From Scytalidium lignicola (lineage: Eukaryota; Ascomycota; Leotiomycetes), in the NCBI GenBank assembly GCA_002812745.2, contig NCSJ02000168.1, forward strand, positions 27,557 through 91,556: a DNA stretch of 64,000 nt. The letters are read 5' to 3'. How positions within the stretch are numbered: the stretch's first letter is position 1; each line of letters begins with the position of its first letter. This document shows positions 1-11,962 of this stretch, piece by piece. The translations under genes were made by a program, and so were the position numbers. Below the pieces are notes generated by a model. It was not told where the DNA came from, searched no databases, and saw nothing but the letters and a program-made list of their open reading frames with translations.

Positions 1-524
1 GCATGGGGAATTCTCCCATCTGCCATCATCTCCATATCATTTTTCAGTTCTAGAAATCCATGATTTACTTCATAGATATAGGAACAGGAAACTGCAAAAA
101 AANGTCTTCATCCTCATCTCGTCATGACACACTGAAGCGGGGGTTGGCCAACCTCAATTTCCCCCACACACAAAGCTTCTGGCTGCCCTCCTTTTNATTT
201 TTTATATATTCTTTTTTGCAATTCAGTTCCATATCCGTTCTCTTCTCGTCCCTTTTTTTTCCTTGATAGAAAACAACTTCCCAACCCAGATCAGAGTAGA
301 ATTCTCAAAAGTTCTTTCAGATTGTGATGCACTATTCCCTTCCAAATCCTTATTATTTCCCCGCGCCTGCACCCAAATTCGCCAGAAACGCCAAATATCC
401 ACGCTATGCATAGACCATTGATCACCATGTTTAAATTACGCCGTCATCAGCAGACTGCCTCCCAGTTTTCGCATGCAACATATATCTAATATGTATATAT
501 CACCTCGCAGGGCTGCTCTCGCTC
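1..524. other. Flank downstream of GLE1, no gene seen
   Basis: A CT-rich spacer with short open frames only, none showing a recognisable domain or a convincing splice pattern. Ambiguous bases occur at 103 and 196, both next to A or T runs. It probably contains the 3' UTR of the leftward GLE1 gene. Confidence 0.5.
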
Positions 525-2292
525 TCATACAATCAAGCTAAGGTCAATGTTCGTCAGATCCATCCCGTAATCCCGCTGCAGTTTGTCGGCGAGGACGCGC
601 AGAGCTCCGACCGATGCCGTCGTCATGACTGCCTTGGCTGGCCAGTCCACCAGGGCGACTCGCAGCGCGGCTCGCGCCGAACTACCGTAAAACTTGAGGA
701 ACTTTTCTTCGTAGTTCTCAATCATGGCCTTCAAAACCGTGTACTGTGTCGACGATGCCTCTTCCGGTGGGGTTGAGACGATGAGTGACATGGACATCCA
801 GTACCTCGTTGGCGGGTACGGGTTCGTGCAGACCGACTTCGAGAAATCTCGTAGGGCAATAGCCGCGTAGCCTGCACCGATACCTGTCATGCGTGTGTTG
901 TGAACCTGCTCGGGCATCCAGTTTCCGCCCTCGTCCCTCCTCCAGCCCAATCTTGCACGACCTTCTTCCGTTTTCTCGTTTCCTCGAATGCCAAACAGTA
1001 CCGGACAAGCTACCCTGATCTTGGCTATCAGGATATCGATGAGTGACTGGCCTCGCCAGCAGTAACTCAGTCGTGAAAATATCATCGATGCATTCATGCC
1101 AATTGGCTCCGCTGCTTTGGGTGATACACCCGCCTCCTCTACGAATTGAGAAACGACGGCTTTGGCATAGATGTTCAGGAGGTAAATAAAGAGTGATGGC
1201 AGAGTATCACCATTGTGTATAGCACCTTCTTTTGGTTGTGGGTTTGCCAGCATGAACGCTCTTGGGTCAATGGGCGGAGTGGGAAGAGCGAGCGCTTGAT
1301 CAAGCATCTTGAATATCTTTTGATTCTACATATATAGATCATGTTAGCTCATCACGGCTGAGTCGAGATGCATATATAATACATATCCCTAAACTTACCG
1401 GTTGGGTATTGGCGCCCTTTCCCTCTCTGAGCTGACCAACTGACTTCCGAATCTCTCGTCGCATCTCACCGACCTTCTTCTTGAAATCATTATTTTGGGC
1501 CCCCATTCTAGCAATGCCACGCCGAAGATCTTTCAGAGTCTTGTGTATCCGAGCATACTCCTCAATGGGGAAGGTAGATTTTGTTTGCGCTGTAGTAGAT
1601 TTAGTAGTAGCTGGCGAGTCCTTTGAACCAGCAAGAGATTGGAAGCTAGTAGCAGGTGGTGGTTGTTGTTGTTGTTGTTGTTGTTGAATATGATGTGCAA
1701 GTTGGGCATTTTGCCTGAAAGTAGAGGAATGCTCGGGCGAAGTAGTTAATTGTGAAGCTGAAGTCGAGGTCTGACTACGTTGCGCAGCCGATTCTGAATG
1801 GTTTGGGCCAACGGCAGGAGCAACTAAAGCTTTCTCTTGATCAACTTGACGTGGAGGTTGAGGAGCTGAAACCGGCGATGTGGCCTTTGGTGGTGATGGT
1901 GGAGGCGGGGGTGGAGTTGCTGCTGCTGCTTTCTTTGCATCCTCCTCGGCCTTTCTTGCTTGTTCTTCTGCAAGACGTGCCTTCTCTTGAGCAATTCGTA
2001 CCTTCTCGGCTTCTTGCGCCTTTTCTTGAGCAATTCGAAGACGAGTCTCTTCCTCCTTGGCTTGTCGACGAAGGATTTCGCGTTCGACCCGGAGTGTGTG
2101 GAGCTCAATTACGCGCAATGCTGAGTCGCGAACCCTCTGGTGCTCCAACTGAGCCGCTGCCAGAGCGTTTTCGTGGATGAGCTCCGCGTTCCAGGCCTCG
2201 AGCTCCATGGCCGCGCTGCTGTCACCAGGATGCAGAAACGAAGCTTGCTGAGCAGCTTTCAGCGCATCGTCATGCACTGTCTGGTCGTTCAT
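525..2292 (-). CDS. GLE1: GLE1-like mRNA export nucleoporin
   Basis: Gle1 acts at the cytoplasmic face of the nuclear pore, where with inositol hexakisphosphate it stimulates the DEAD-box ATPase Dbp5 to strip export factors from mRNA. I read two exons, 2292-1399 and 1325-525, joined across a phase-0 intron (GTAAGT donor, TGTAG acceptor), giving about 564 residues. The first exon is an Arg/Glu/Lys-rich coiled coil (residues 55-125), then a Pro/Ala/Ser/Gln-rich linker with a Gln run coded by a CAA repeat near 1660-1686. The start of the globular Gle1 domain is also here. The second exon is the helical C-terminal domain, with the family-like stretches around 'LLNIYAKAVVSQF' and 'GIGAGYAAIALRDF'. 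It is divergently placed to SSD1. The start is the first ATG upstream of the coiled coil. Identification rests on domain order and recalled family motifs. Confidence 0.85.
1655..1687. repeat. GTT/CAA microsatellite coding poly-Gln in GLE1
   Basis: A run of GTT triplets on the plus strand, read as CAA on the minus strand, codes about eight consecutive Gln residues in the GLE1 linker. Triplet tracts of this kind are length-variable between strains. Confidence 0.8.
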
Positions 2293-2793
2293 CTTCAGAC
2301 CATTGCAAAGAGCGAATTGGAGTTGGCGTGCAAATGATTAGAGGTGCTCGAGGGCGAGCAGGCCAGAAAGAACGTGGAGATGTAAAGAGAGAGAGCTAAA
2401 AAGTGTACCAGGACGAAGGTCAAAGGTGAGCCGAGCGGGAGTGCGGCAGAAAGCTGCAGCACAAAGGCGGTGAGCGAAACGGGCTCGGCAAGGAAGCTGG
2501 TTCTGACGCTAAAACATGGAGTGACCAGGGAAGGCCGCAGGGACGCCAGCATCGAAGCAACTCACACGTCAACGTCTCTCCCTCTTCTCAATCCGCCATC
2601 TCTATCCTTCTTCATCATCATACACATTCTCGAAACCTCGAGACCGCTCACTCCTTCTGCCTTGCACTGCTCTCCACCAGCTCCAGTTCAATCCTCTCCT
2701 TTTGGCCTCGTATTTTGATCCACCACCCTCATATAGGAGTGCCTACACTTTGTTCCTCGATCACATCAGTCGCACTCGACGTGCACCTCCATC
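2293..2793. promoter_or_regulatory. Divergent GLE1/SSD1 promoter region
   Basis: About 500 bases separate the two start codons. The SSD1-proximal half is strongly CT-rich on the plus strand, as is common upstream of fungal housekeeping genes. I see no clear TATA box. Confidence 0.5.
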
Positions 2794-5700
2794 ATGGAGC
2801 ACCAACAGCAGCCGCAACCACCTCCTCAAGGTGGTGTCCCGGGCCCAGCCGGCCGAAGACTCCACATTGCTCATCGCAGAAGTCCTTCAGAGCTCACCCC
2901 TCTGATGAGCATGTTCTCGAATCCTGGAAGTACGTCACCCCTTTCTTTTTTCCTCCCTTATCTATCCACCCGACGATGACCCATCCGATATGTTGTCATC
3001 AACTATCCCCAAGCTCCTCCTGTCGATTAATTCAGAACAACTTTTGACTGAATTCTCATTGTAGTGGAACAACTTGCTATTCAGCAGCAAATCGAACTCT
3101 TGCAGCAGCAACAGCAACAAATTCAAGCTACCCACCAGCAATATGTGAACATGGGCATGATTCCACCAACCCAGCACCTGACTCCTGCCGGCGGTTTCAA
3201 CCCTCTACAACAACAAATGCAGAACCTCACACCGCAGTCTGCATTCCAGTACCCCAATCAGCTTCAGCAGCAACAGATGGGCGCCCCTATGGGTGCACCG
3301 ACACAACCACTATCTCACCGCCGTAACCAATCCGCCATTCCAAATATGGGCATGGGCCCACCACCTGCTCCATCTTCAGGGGCATCTGGTTCGGCTTTTG
3401 GCGACTTTGGAGCACAGAGGGAGCCTCACTCTCTCCGTGGTCGTGGCGGAGGCGCGGCCGGAATGGGACATCAGCGACGTCACTCACTCGCATTGCCTGA
3501 GGCTAAGAAGGCCGCTGAACTTGCTCAGCAGAAACGCACTACATCAGGATTCCAGTTTCCAATTCCTACTGCCGGCGGTGCTTCCCCATCCAATGAACGC
3601 AGTGACAGTCCTGCCAGTGCCAGTGAAGATAAGCTTGGTTCATCTTTGGGCAGTGGTACTGCTAACACCCTGGGCCCAGGTTCAGGTATGCGTGGCGGCC
3701 GCGCATCTAGTCATGGTCACGGCAGAAGTCAGAGCATGGCTGTTGGCTCAAATACTCGAGGCGGTGGTGCTCCGCGCGGAGGCGGTAACTTCCAGTTCCC
3801 AGCTCAGACTGGGTCAGAAAACAGCAGCGGAGGTCCAACCAATGATTTCCAACGTCGATCCAGCGCCAATAATGGCCACAGCCGTGCCGCGTCAAGAAAT
3901 TTTGATAGCAACTGGAGAACCAATCCTCAACCTCAAAATCAATCAGGCCAGCAAGATCAGGCAACTCCAATGGGAAGCTTCGGCCAAGGATCTCAAAACC
4001 AAGGTGGCTTCCAGCCTGGCCATCGCAATCGTGCTTCAATCAATCAGTCAATGGGTTCTATAAACTCATTTCAGTATGGAGGACAACCCCAGCTGGTCCA
4101 ACTGCCCCAAGGGCAAATGGCTCTTATGCAACAGCCAATCTATCCCGGTCAACAGTTGAACCCTCTGCAGATCAGCCAACTCCAAGCCCTTCAAGCTGCG
4201 CAGATGAATGGACATGTTGGTCTTCAGGGTAGCCAACATGCTCCACAGCTCTCAGCTCAGCAACAACAACAACAGCGCAAGACTTTGTTCACCCCTTATC
4301 TGCCTCAGGCAACACTGCCAGCACTTCTAGGAGATGGTCAGCTAGTGTCTGGAATTCTTCGCGTCAACAAGAAAAATAGAAGCGATGCTTATGTAACCAC
4401 TCAAGATGGCCTTCTCGATGCTGATATCTTCATTTGTGGAAGCAAAGACCGAAATAGGGCTTTGGAAGGAGACCTTGTCGCTGTGGAGTTACTTGATGTA
4501 GATGAAGTGTGGGGTCAGAAGCGCGAGAAAGAGGAAAAGAAGAAGCGTAAGGATATCACTGATACTCGGACAACAGGCTCCAACGCTGGTAATGCCGATA
4601 GGTCTCACCGTGACAATTCCACCAACGGTGACGACCAAGGCGCTACGGAGGGTGGCATCAGACGTCGTGGGAGCTTGAGACAGCGTCCAACTCAGAAGAA
4701 GAATGATGACGTTGAAGTGGAAGGCCAGAGCTTGTTGCTCGTCGAGGAGGAGGAAGTCAACGACGAACAAAAGCCACTCTATGCAGGTCATGTTGTTGCG
4801 GTTATCGAACGTGTTGCTGGGCAAATGTTCTCCGGTACTCTTGGTTTGTTGCGTCCCAGTAGCCAGGCTACAAAAGAGAAACAGGAGGCTGAACGTCAAG
4901 CACGCGATGGCGGCTCAGGTCGTCACCAGGAACAACGACAGCAAGAAAAGCCAAAGATTGTTTGGTTCAAGCCAACCGACAAGCGTGTACCACTTATAGC
5001 GATCCCTACTGAACAGGCCCCCCGTGACTTTGTCGAGAAGCATCAAGAATATGCTGATAGAATCTTTGTTGCCTGCATTAAGCGATGGCCGATAACCTCC
5101 CTTCATCCCTTCGGTACCCTCGTCGAGCAGCTTGGCAAAATGGGAGAGTTGAAGGTTGAAACAGACGCTCTTCTCCGAGACAACAACTTTGCATCTGATG
5201 AGTTCTCTGAAGCTGTACTTCGTAGTGTTGGCCTTGATGAGTGGTCGCTCAACAAGGAAGACAAGGAAGCCATCGCTGCTAGACGGGATTTACGTAGCGA
5301 GCGCACCTTTACAATCGATCCAAACGGTGCCAACGAATTAGATGACGCTATTCATGTCAAGACATTAGATGACGGCAAGATCGAAATCGGTATCCACATT
5401 GCTGATGTGGCTCACTTCATCAAAGCGAATTCCTTAGTGGACCGCGAGGCCAAGAAGCGAGGTACCGCTGTTTTCCTAATGAATAGGTCTTGCAACATGC
5501 TTCCACCAAAACTCTCCTCCGATATTTGCTCCCTACTTCCTGGGCAGGACCGTCTTACTGTTAGTGTTGTGTTTAAGGTCAACCCAGCTACCGGTGGAGT
5601 TGCTGATGAGGATGTTTGGATTGGGAAGTCCATCATTAAGAGTTCTGGCAAGCTTCAATATAAAGAGGTGGATACGGTTCTCTCGGGTCGTACCGACGTC

Positions 5701-7261
5701 AAGCTCACCGGAGCAGGAGTCAAAGATATACAGATACTTAATGTAAGTTGTTTCTTAACAGGCAGGAATTAATAGCGCTGGCTAATTAGTTTTTCAGGCT
5801 GTTGCACATAAGTTCAGAGAGGCACGCTTAGGATCACAGGGTGAAACTGTTGCTCCATTAAGATTGATCTATCAGCTGGATGACGAGAACGTCCCGGTTG
5901 AACAAAACATTTTCAATTCCACTCCTTCACATGAATTGATCGAAGAACTTATGCACAAGGCAAACGCCTATGTCGCCCAGAAATTGGTGAAGGAGCTACC
6001 TGAAAAGGCGCTTCTTCGTAGGCACAGCCCTCCAAATCCTCGACGACTGCAGACTTTTGTCGACCGCATGAGGAATATCAACATTGAGATTGACACCTCG
6101 AGCAGTGGCTCGCTTCAAAACAGTCTGTTCAAAGCTGAAGACTTCGACACCCGAAAGGGTATGGAAACTCTACTCTTGAAGACTATGCAACGCGCCAAAT
6201 ACTTCATTACAGGCAAGACGCCCCAGCACCTCTGGCCACACTACGCCCTCAACTTACCATTATACACTCATTTTACCAATCCTTCCCGTCGTTATGCAGA
6301 TATTGTCGTTCACCGACAACTGGAGGCAGTTCTTTCCGGGGGCAAGATTGAATTTACCGAAGATGTGGATGCTCTTGTCAAGACGACTGAGTCCTGTAAT
6401 ACCAAGAAAGACTCAGCACAAAATGCCCAGGAGCAGAGTGTCCATATTGAGTCATGCAGAATGATGGATAGAAAGCGAGATGAGGCCGGTGGAGAGTTAA
6501 TCAGTGAGGGTATTGTCCTCTGTGTGTACGACTCTGCCTTTGATGTGCTCATCCCTGAGTTTGGTTTCGAGAAGAGGGTACATTGCGACCAGCTACCTCT
6601 CAAGAAGGCTGAGTTCCGCAAGAATGAGCGTGTTCTAGAGTTGTACTGGGAGAAGGGAGTACCATCGTCTGCTTACGTTCCTGAGGACGAGCGTCCGAAG
6701 CCCGGCATGTCGCAGCGAACTGCAAACGCAATTGCAGCCGCCAAACAAGCAGCAGTCGCAGAGAGAGCTAAGAAAGAGCACGAAGAAGCACAACGCAAAA
6801 ACATGGAGACTGGCACCATATCCACCGATGATGTTGATGCTCTTTTCGATGACGAGGATGAGGATGACGTTTCTGATCTTGCCGACAGCGTCGCCGGTGT
6901 GTCTCTGGCGGAGCGTCCAACCCAGAGTGTCCCACCATCCCCAACCAAGAGCTCTGTAGCGGCAGAGACGGGCAACCTTCACCGTACCCGGTCTGACTCT
7001 AGAGTCCCGACGACCGAATCGACTGAGGCCAAGACGTCTGCTAAGGAGAAGTACTTGCACTTATTCACCTTGAGAGAGGAGAATGGCGAGTACATTCAGG
7101 ATGTGCGAGAGATGACGAGGATTCCAGTCATCCTCAAGACGGATCTTACCAAGAGTCCTCCGTAAGTAGACCTGCCATGAGTATTTATTCCTTTTGCAAC
7201 AAAGCTAACAAGTGTATGTAGATGCCTCACAATCCGTTCGATGAACCCCTACGCATTGTAG
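2794..7261 (+). CDS. SSD1: SSD1-like RNA-binding RNB-fold translational repressor
   Basis: Ssd1 binds mRNAs of cell-wall proteins, represses their translation and is a target of the Cbk1/NDR kinase. Four exons join cleanly: 2794-2929, 3065-5742, 5798-7161 and 7222-7261, giving about 1405 residues, the usual length for filamentous fungi. The N-terminal ~450 residues are low-complexity Gln/Gly/Ser-rich, with Cbk1-type HxRxxS/T sites such as 'HRRNQS' and 'HQRRHS'. Cold-shock/OB domains follow ('LPQATLPALLGDGQLVSG'), then the RNB core at about 5300-6500. In the catalytic loop 'DPNGANELDDA' the second acidic position of active RNase II enzymes is Glu. This fits the known status of Ssd1 as a pseudonuclease. 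The tiny last exon restores the family-like C-terminus ending in NPYAL. The start ATG lies in a 136-nt first exon. Confidence 0.92.
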
Positions 7262-9103
7262 AGTCGCCGCAAGTGTATCATCATGACTCGAACTATTTCA
7301 ACAGAAAGTATTGACGTCCCTATCGAACAACCAAAAATCAGCAGTAATTGATCAACATGAGCTCAGCGATGGCGCTTTGAAACCCGGAGCATCTTGATTT
7401 GTGTTTTCTAGTCCATATCAAGGGTGGTATAAGGGGAACCGTCCTCCCTCGAGATGTTTTGCATGTGGTTTGCTATATGTTTAATCTGGTGGTGGACGGT
7501 GGATGGTGGATAGTGGGGGCGAGAAGGCAATTAACAGTAGTCAAGTGGTCAAGTGGTCAAAAGGACTAATGAGAAGAAAGAGGAGGATGAAGTGAGATAG
7601 TTGATAATTAATCTTTTTTTTTTTCGTTGCACACTGCCTTGGTTTGCTTTAGCGTTGTAATTATGTCTTCATAATGTGCTTGGAGTGATTCTCATCTAGT
7701 CTTGCCTAGTAAGATCTGTATCGTCGCGCCCATTTTTTGTTGGCATGTCACCCTGCCTGTTGTTTATGCTGTGAGGCAATTTCATGATGGGGATTAATTA
7801 TGCTTGCTCATCCTCTCCGTACTCCCTCAGCCCTTTCCTCAATGTTACGCTACTACAGTACAGTACTCACTCGTCCATCCTAGAATAATTCGATCCGCCC
7901 TCAGCCTTTGATTCACCAGCTGCAGTAGTTGATGACAAAAGCATGGGCCAGCTTCGTCAGGAACCTCGACCATCCGGAGACTGGCATTAATTGTAGCTCG
8001 TCCATCCGGTCTCATCGCAAGAGTAGCGCGCGCTCTGATTAGCGACAAGACTTCTCTTGCGACGAAGCGACGACGCCTCCGACACGTTCTGACACAACCC
8101 CCCCTTTTTTCCCCCTTCACAATCCAAGCACGGTGATACAGTCCTTGATTCCCCTTCACTCCGCGATCTGCCTGCGCACGGAGGTGGTTCCTGCCGCCGT
8201 TTGCTGCAGGTTCGCGATAAGCTTCAAAGTTTCAGTTGAGATGGTGGAGATGAGGCCAATCGTCGGCCCTCTTAGCTCATCTCCCGCCGAACCCTCGAGG
8301 TTTCGACCCCCTTGAGGCAAGGTGAAGAGGCCGCGGATTGGTCGTTTTCTCTTCCTCTACCTGTACAGACGGTAATTACCCCCAGACGTGCTGTACCTCC
8401 GTACCAGACATACAGTGGGAAATCTAACCCCCAGACCTTCAATGTGCCGACAGGTTGCACTGTATGCTTTCGGATGAGATCGCAGCCGCTTTTGCCAAGA
8501 TGTTTCTTCTGCTTCTCCTCCATCTCACTTGCCTCTTTTGAGCTCTTTTTCCTTTCTTTTTTGTCATTGCGTCAGGGGGTGTTTCTTCCTTTCGGTTGAA
8601 TCTATTCCGGCTTGAGGGTGAGAGAGGTAACTGTAGGTAGAAGGGGACAGAGCGTCAATTGACAGTCCCTTAATGAGACATCTCGTCCCTCTTTTCTTGT
8701 TGCTCTTCTTTTTCTCTCTTACTTCTTCACCGTATTGTTCGCCATCTCGTCTCTCTTGCCTCTCGTTGCTCTTGTATTCCGTTCTTTTTTTNACTCTCCT
8801 TGAATCAAGCGCTGGTCAGCTTTTCACTTCTTACACACTTGACGAAAGCCCATACGACAAGGAAAATATTCTTTCGTCTTGACATTCCTTTTTTTTNGGT
8901 TGCCCTACCGAAATTTTAAAACTTATTTTTTAATTTAAATTTTAAATAATTTGCTCAGGCTGGTCTTGGTTGCTCAAATCTACTCCCTCGCTCGAGAATT
9001 GTCTGTCTTGCTGTGCACGAGAGGCCAATATCAACACAACTTTTCATATATTCCGAACATTAATCTAAACTTCGACGACCCCGACACTCGCAAAAGAACA
9101 AAA
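7262..9103. other. SSD1 3' region and upstream region of the Rds1-like gene
   Basis: No gene recognised in 1.8 kb. It contains T-rich and CT-rich stretches and ambiguous bases at 8792 and 8897, both inside T runs. Open frames at 7845-8159 and 8312-8599 lack domains. The last 200 bases are probably 5' UTR of the next gene. Confidence 0.5.
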
Positions 9104-10202
9104 ATGCCGAGCATTAGGAAAATTGTGGGAACGGTGGCCGTGGGCATGGTCGCGGTTGCTTCTGCTCTTCCAGCCCAGCCCAAGCTCAGCAATTATGCGC
9201 GCAAGGTGTACGATCTTTCAACGCGGCAAGCTACTTCCACCGGTCTCCCAGCGGGTCTCACAGATATTGATATCTTGGAATTGTATGCCTGATTTTCCTT
9301 TTCTTCATTACTCTTTGCCTTAATATGTTTTGTATGCTAATAGAACTCCAAAACAGCGCCTTAACTTTGGAGTTTCTGGAGGCATCATTTTACCAACAGG
9401 GTTTTGCCAAGTTCGCCGACTCTGATTTCCTAGCCTTGGGTCTATCTTCGGACGAGCTCACAGATCTGAAGAGCATTGGAGAGACAGAACAGGTGCATGT
9501 CACTACTCTGCTCAGCGCCATCGCCGGCGCAGGAACCCAGCCTGTTGCGCCTTGTACGTATAACTTCGGCTTCACCGACGCCGCAGGCATGGTAGCCACC
9601 GCGGCAATCCTCGAGAACGTTGGTGTCTCTGCGTAAGTTCTCCCAAGTATTCTACACATACAAAATACATAGATCTCCAAAAAGACTAACAATTCAATAG
9701 CTACCTCGGCGCTGCTCCCCTGGTGACATCTGCTTCAATCCTCACAGTCGCCGCTGAAATCGTCACCGTCGAAGCCCGCCACCAAACCTTCATCCGCCTC
9801 GCCTCCAAAGCTCTTGCTGTCCCCTCCGCATTCGACACCCCACTAGGAATCCGCAACGTCTTCTCCCTAGCAGCGGGCTTCATCTCCTCTTGCCCCACAG
9901 GTTCCAACCTCGCCATCACGGCCTTCCCATCTATAACCATGTCCGCACCCGCTGCAAACGCCGTCGCAATCGGTGTGTCACTGCAACTCAGCACCACAGC
10001 TTCGGGAGCGACCTTCTGTGCCTTTACCAATGGTGGTGCGCCAGGTGGAACTATCTTCGTGGCGTTTACAGGAGGTGCTTGTGCTGTTCCGGAGAATCTT
10101 GCGGGGATCACATATTTGAACATGGCGAGTGCGGCATCTCCAACGGGTGTGTTGACGGATGATATTACAGTTGCTGGACCTATGGTCTTGACTATCTCGT
10201 AA
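9104..10202 (+). CDS. Secreted ferritin-like (Rds1/desiccation-related) protein
   Basis: Three exons (9104-9282, 9357-9632, 9701-10202) splice without frame conflict to 318 residues. A signal peptide (about residues 1-20, ending in a small-residue AxA-like site before 'LPAQPK') is followed by a ferritin-like four-helix domain. The signature segments are 'LEFALTLEFLEASFY' and 'AAEIVTVEARHQTF', which carry Glu and His positions typical of the Ferritin_2 family. Fungal members include the S. pombe stress protein Rds1 and many secreted, starvation- or stress-induced proteins; whether they bind metal is generally untested. The C-terminal ~100 residues are Ala/Thr/Gly-rich and beta-prone. The first intron removes a short stop-containing stretch and its acceptor (AACAG) was chosen because it restores the ferritin helix. 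Function beyond the fold is unknown. Confidence 0.8.
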
Positions 10203-10993
10203 GGTAATTTGTAACTACGAGGAGTTGGGATGGAAGGATGGATGGAAGGATTGGTGGTTTTTTATAGGAAGGGAAAGATGGGGGAAATACTCAATCCCGG
10301 ACTTGGGGGATGGGAATCTTGGTTTTCTGGCACGGGATTTGACTAAATAATTGCTTTTGTTTCTTTTTTTTCATCGAAGCTGAGCCCTGAGATGGGGTGT
10401 TTAAAGTTTAGCGTGCAGGTAGCTGAGTTTCTCTTCCAATACAGCTTGGTCAAGTCCTCATGGTCTCTTAATTTTACAGTACCTGTGTCGTCCTCTGCCT
10501 TAGATATCTATATAAACACAGTTTCCACGCCGAATCTTAACACAGAGTTATGTAACCAGTTGAGTATTAACTTACTTCCCTAATACACCAAAAAAGCGGG
10601 TGAGGAGAAACACTTTTTGGTTGTGCAGAGTCACTTATAATTCTAAGGTCAACTTTCAAAACAGGTAATATCACCAACATCTAACACAATGTTGTAGAGC
10701 GAAACTGTAACTGTTTCCTAATGCATAAAAAAAAACTGGTATCTTAAGTCTACAGTCCAAAAAAGCCTTCATCGTCATCATAAAAGATGTATGTACATGA
10801 AGCGAAAATTCCAAAATGCTCCCATCTATCCTTCTACTCCAAGCAAATCAAAGTCGCAATAGGTCATTTATGAAAAATAGCCAGTAGAGGACGGTTTACC
10901 AGAAAACGTCGAGAGCAGGAAACAACATTCCTACCCCATCGTCATGCACAGCACAACGAATTCTATTCTATTTCTCTGTACCGATCCCCGGAT
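10203..10993. other. Convergent intergenic region
   Basis: This lies between the 3' ends of the ferritin-like and GH16 genes. AT-rich, with no recognisable gene. It should hold both transcript ends. Confidence 0.55.
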
Positions 10994-11962
10994 TTATAGC
11001 TGATAAACCTTAACCGAATTAACCAGCCAATACGCATCCGTAAACGCCTCCGGATTGTTCGCAACATAAGCCTCGCAACTACCCGCCAACGAAGCACAGC
11101 TTCCACTCCCCCAGACACCACCAGCCCACCCACCGCAAAACGTCGTGTCAAACACGATATTCTGGTTGCTGAACGCCGTGTTGAAGTCGCACCCTCCACC
11201 AGTGAAAGTAGCCAACGGCATGCCCCAGCTTTGTGTAGTAGGTTTGCCGGAGGTAATATCGGAGGGAATCGATCCACGAGGGAAGAACCACACGTAAATA
11301 CCCGTAGACTCCCACTGCATAGCGTAGACGCCGCCACCGATGGCATTAAATCCCTTGCCGTATGTTTGCGGGTTCGAAGTAGTAACACCGCAGCCTGTAT
11401 TCGCATTGCCTGCATTGCAATCTGAACCAACGGTTGTGGTTCCCGACAGGGAGTTCGCGTTACTGACAGTGCACCCAGGTGATGTATGCAGCGTTATCGA
11501 GTTGGTGGTTTGAGTGTTGACGCCCTCGATGATGTCGATTTCTCCGCTCGCGGGCCAGTTGGGTCCAAACATCCAGAATGCAGGCCAGGTTCCACAGATG
11601 CCACCTGGCATGTGGGCGATGTCTGCGATGAAGAGACCCTTAGTGTAGGGGATATCAGAGCTCAGTCGTACTGAGGCACGGCCGCCGGATGGGTTTTGAG
11701 TAGTATGATCGACGCCGAGGTAGACTTGGTTGTTTGTGTAGTAGACTAGGTGGTCATTCTCAGCCACCGATTGGGGGACATAGTCAACGAAGCCATTAGT
11801 TGGGTCGGCACCGGTGAAGAATGTAAAGTAATCGAAGAAGTTGCTGGCATCGTAGGTGTTGCGAAGGGTATATTGTGCCACAGTTCTAGTTATAAGGAAT
11901 GAAAGAGATGAGATGATAATGGAGGCCGAGCCTAAAGGAGTGGAAGTTGAGAAACAACGCAT
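10994..11962 (-). CDS. Secreted GH16 endo-beta-1,3(4)-glucanase
   Basis: A single-exon gene of 322 residues. Residues 1-29 form a signal peptide ending near 'RTVAQ'. The rest is one glycoside hydrolase family 16 jelly roll. The catalytic motif GEIDIIEG is intact: Glu141 is the predicted nucleophile, Asp143 the assisting acid and Glu146 the acid/base. Aromatic substrate-site residues lie in 'GTWPAFWMFGPNWP' and several Cys pairs are present, as expected for an extracellular enzyme. The substrate is probably beta-1,3 or mixed-linkage glucan from fungal or plant walls; the sequence does not decide between them. There is no GPI signal or carbohydrate-binding module, so it should be released rather than wall-anchored. 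Confidence 0.9.
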   Translation of the reverse strand: MRCFSTSTPLGSASIIISSLSFLITRTVAQYTLRNTYDASNFFDYFTFFTGADPTNGFVDYVPQSVAENDHLVYYTNNQVYLGVDHTTQNPSGGRASVRLSSDIPYTKGLFIADIAHMPGGICGTWPAFWMFGPNWPASGEIDIIEGVNTQTTNSITLHTSPGCTVSNANSLSGTTTVGSDCNAGNANTGCGVTTSNPQTYGKGFNAIGGGVYAMQWESTGIYVWFFPRGSIPSDITSGKPTTQSWGMPLATFTGGGCDFNTAFSNQNIVFDTTFCGGWAGGVWGSGSCASLAGSCEAYVANNPEAFTDAYWLVNSVKVYQL

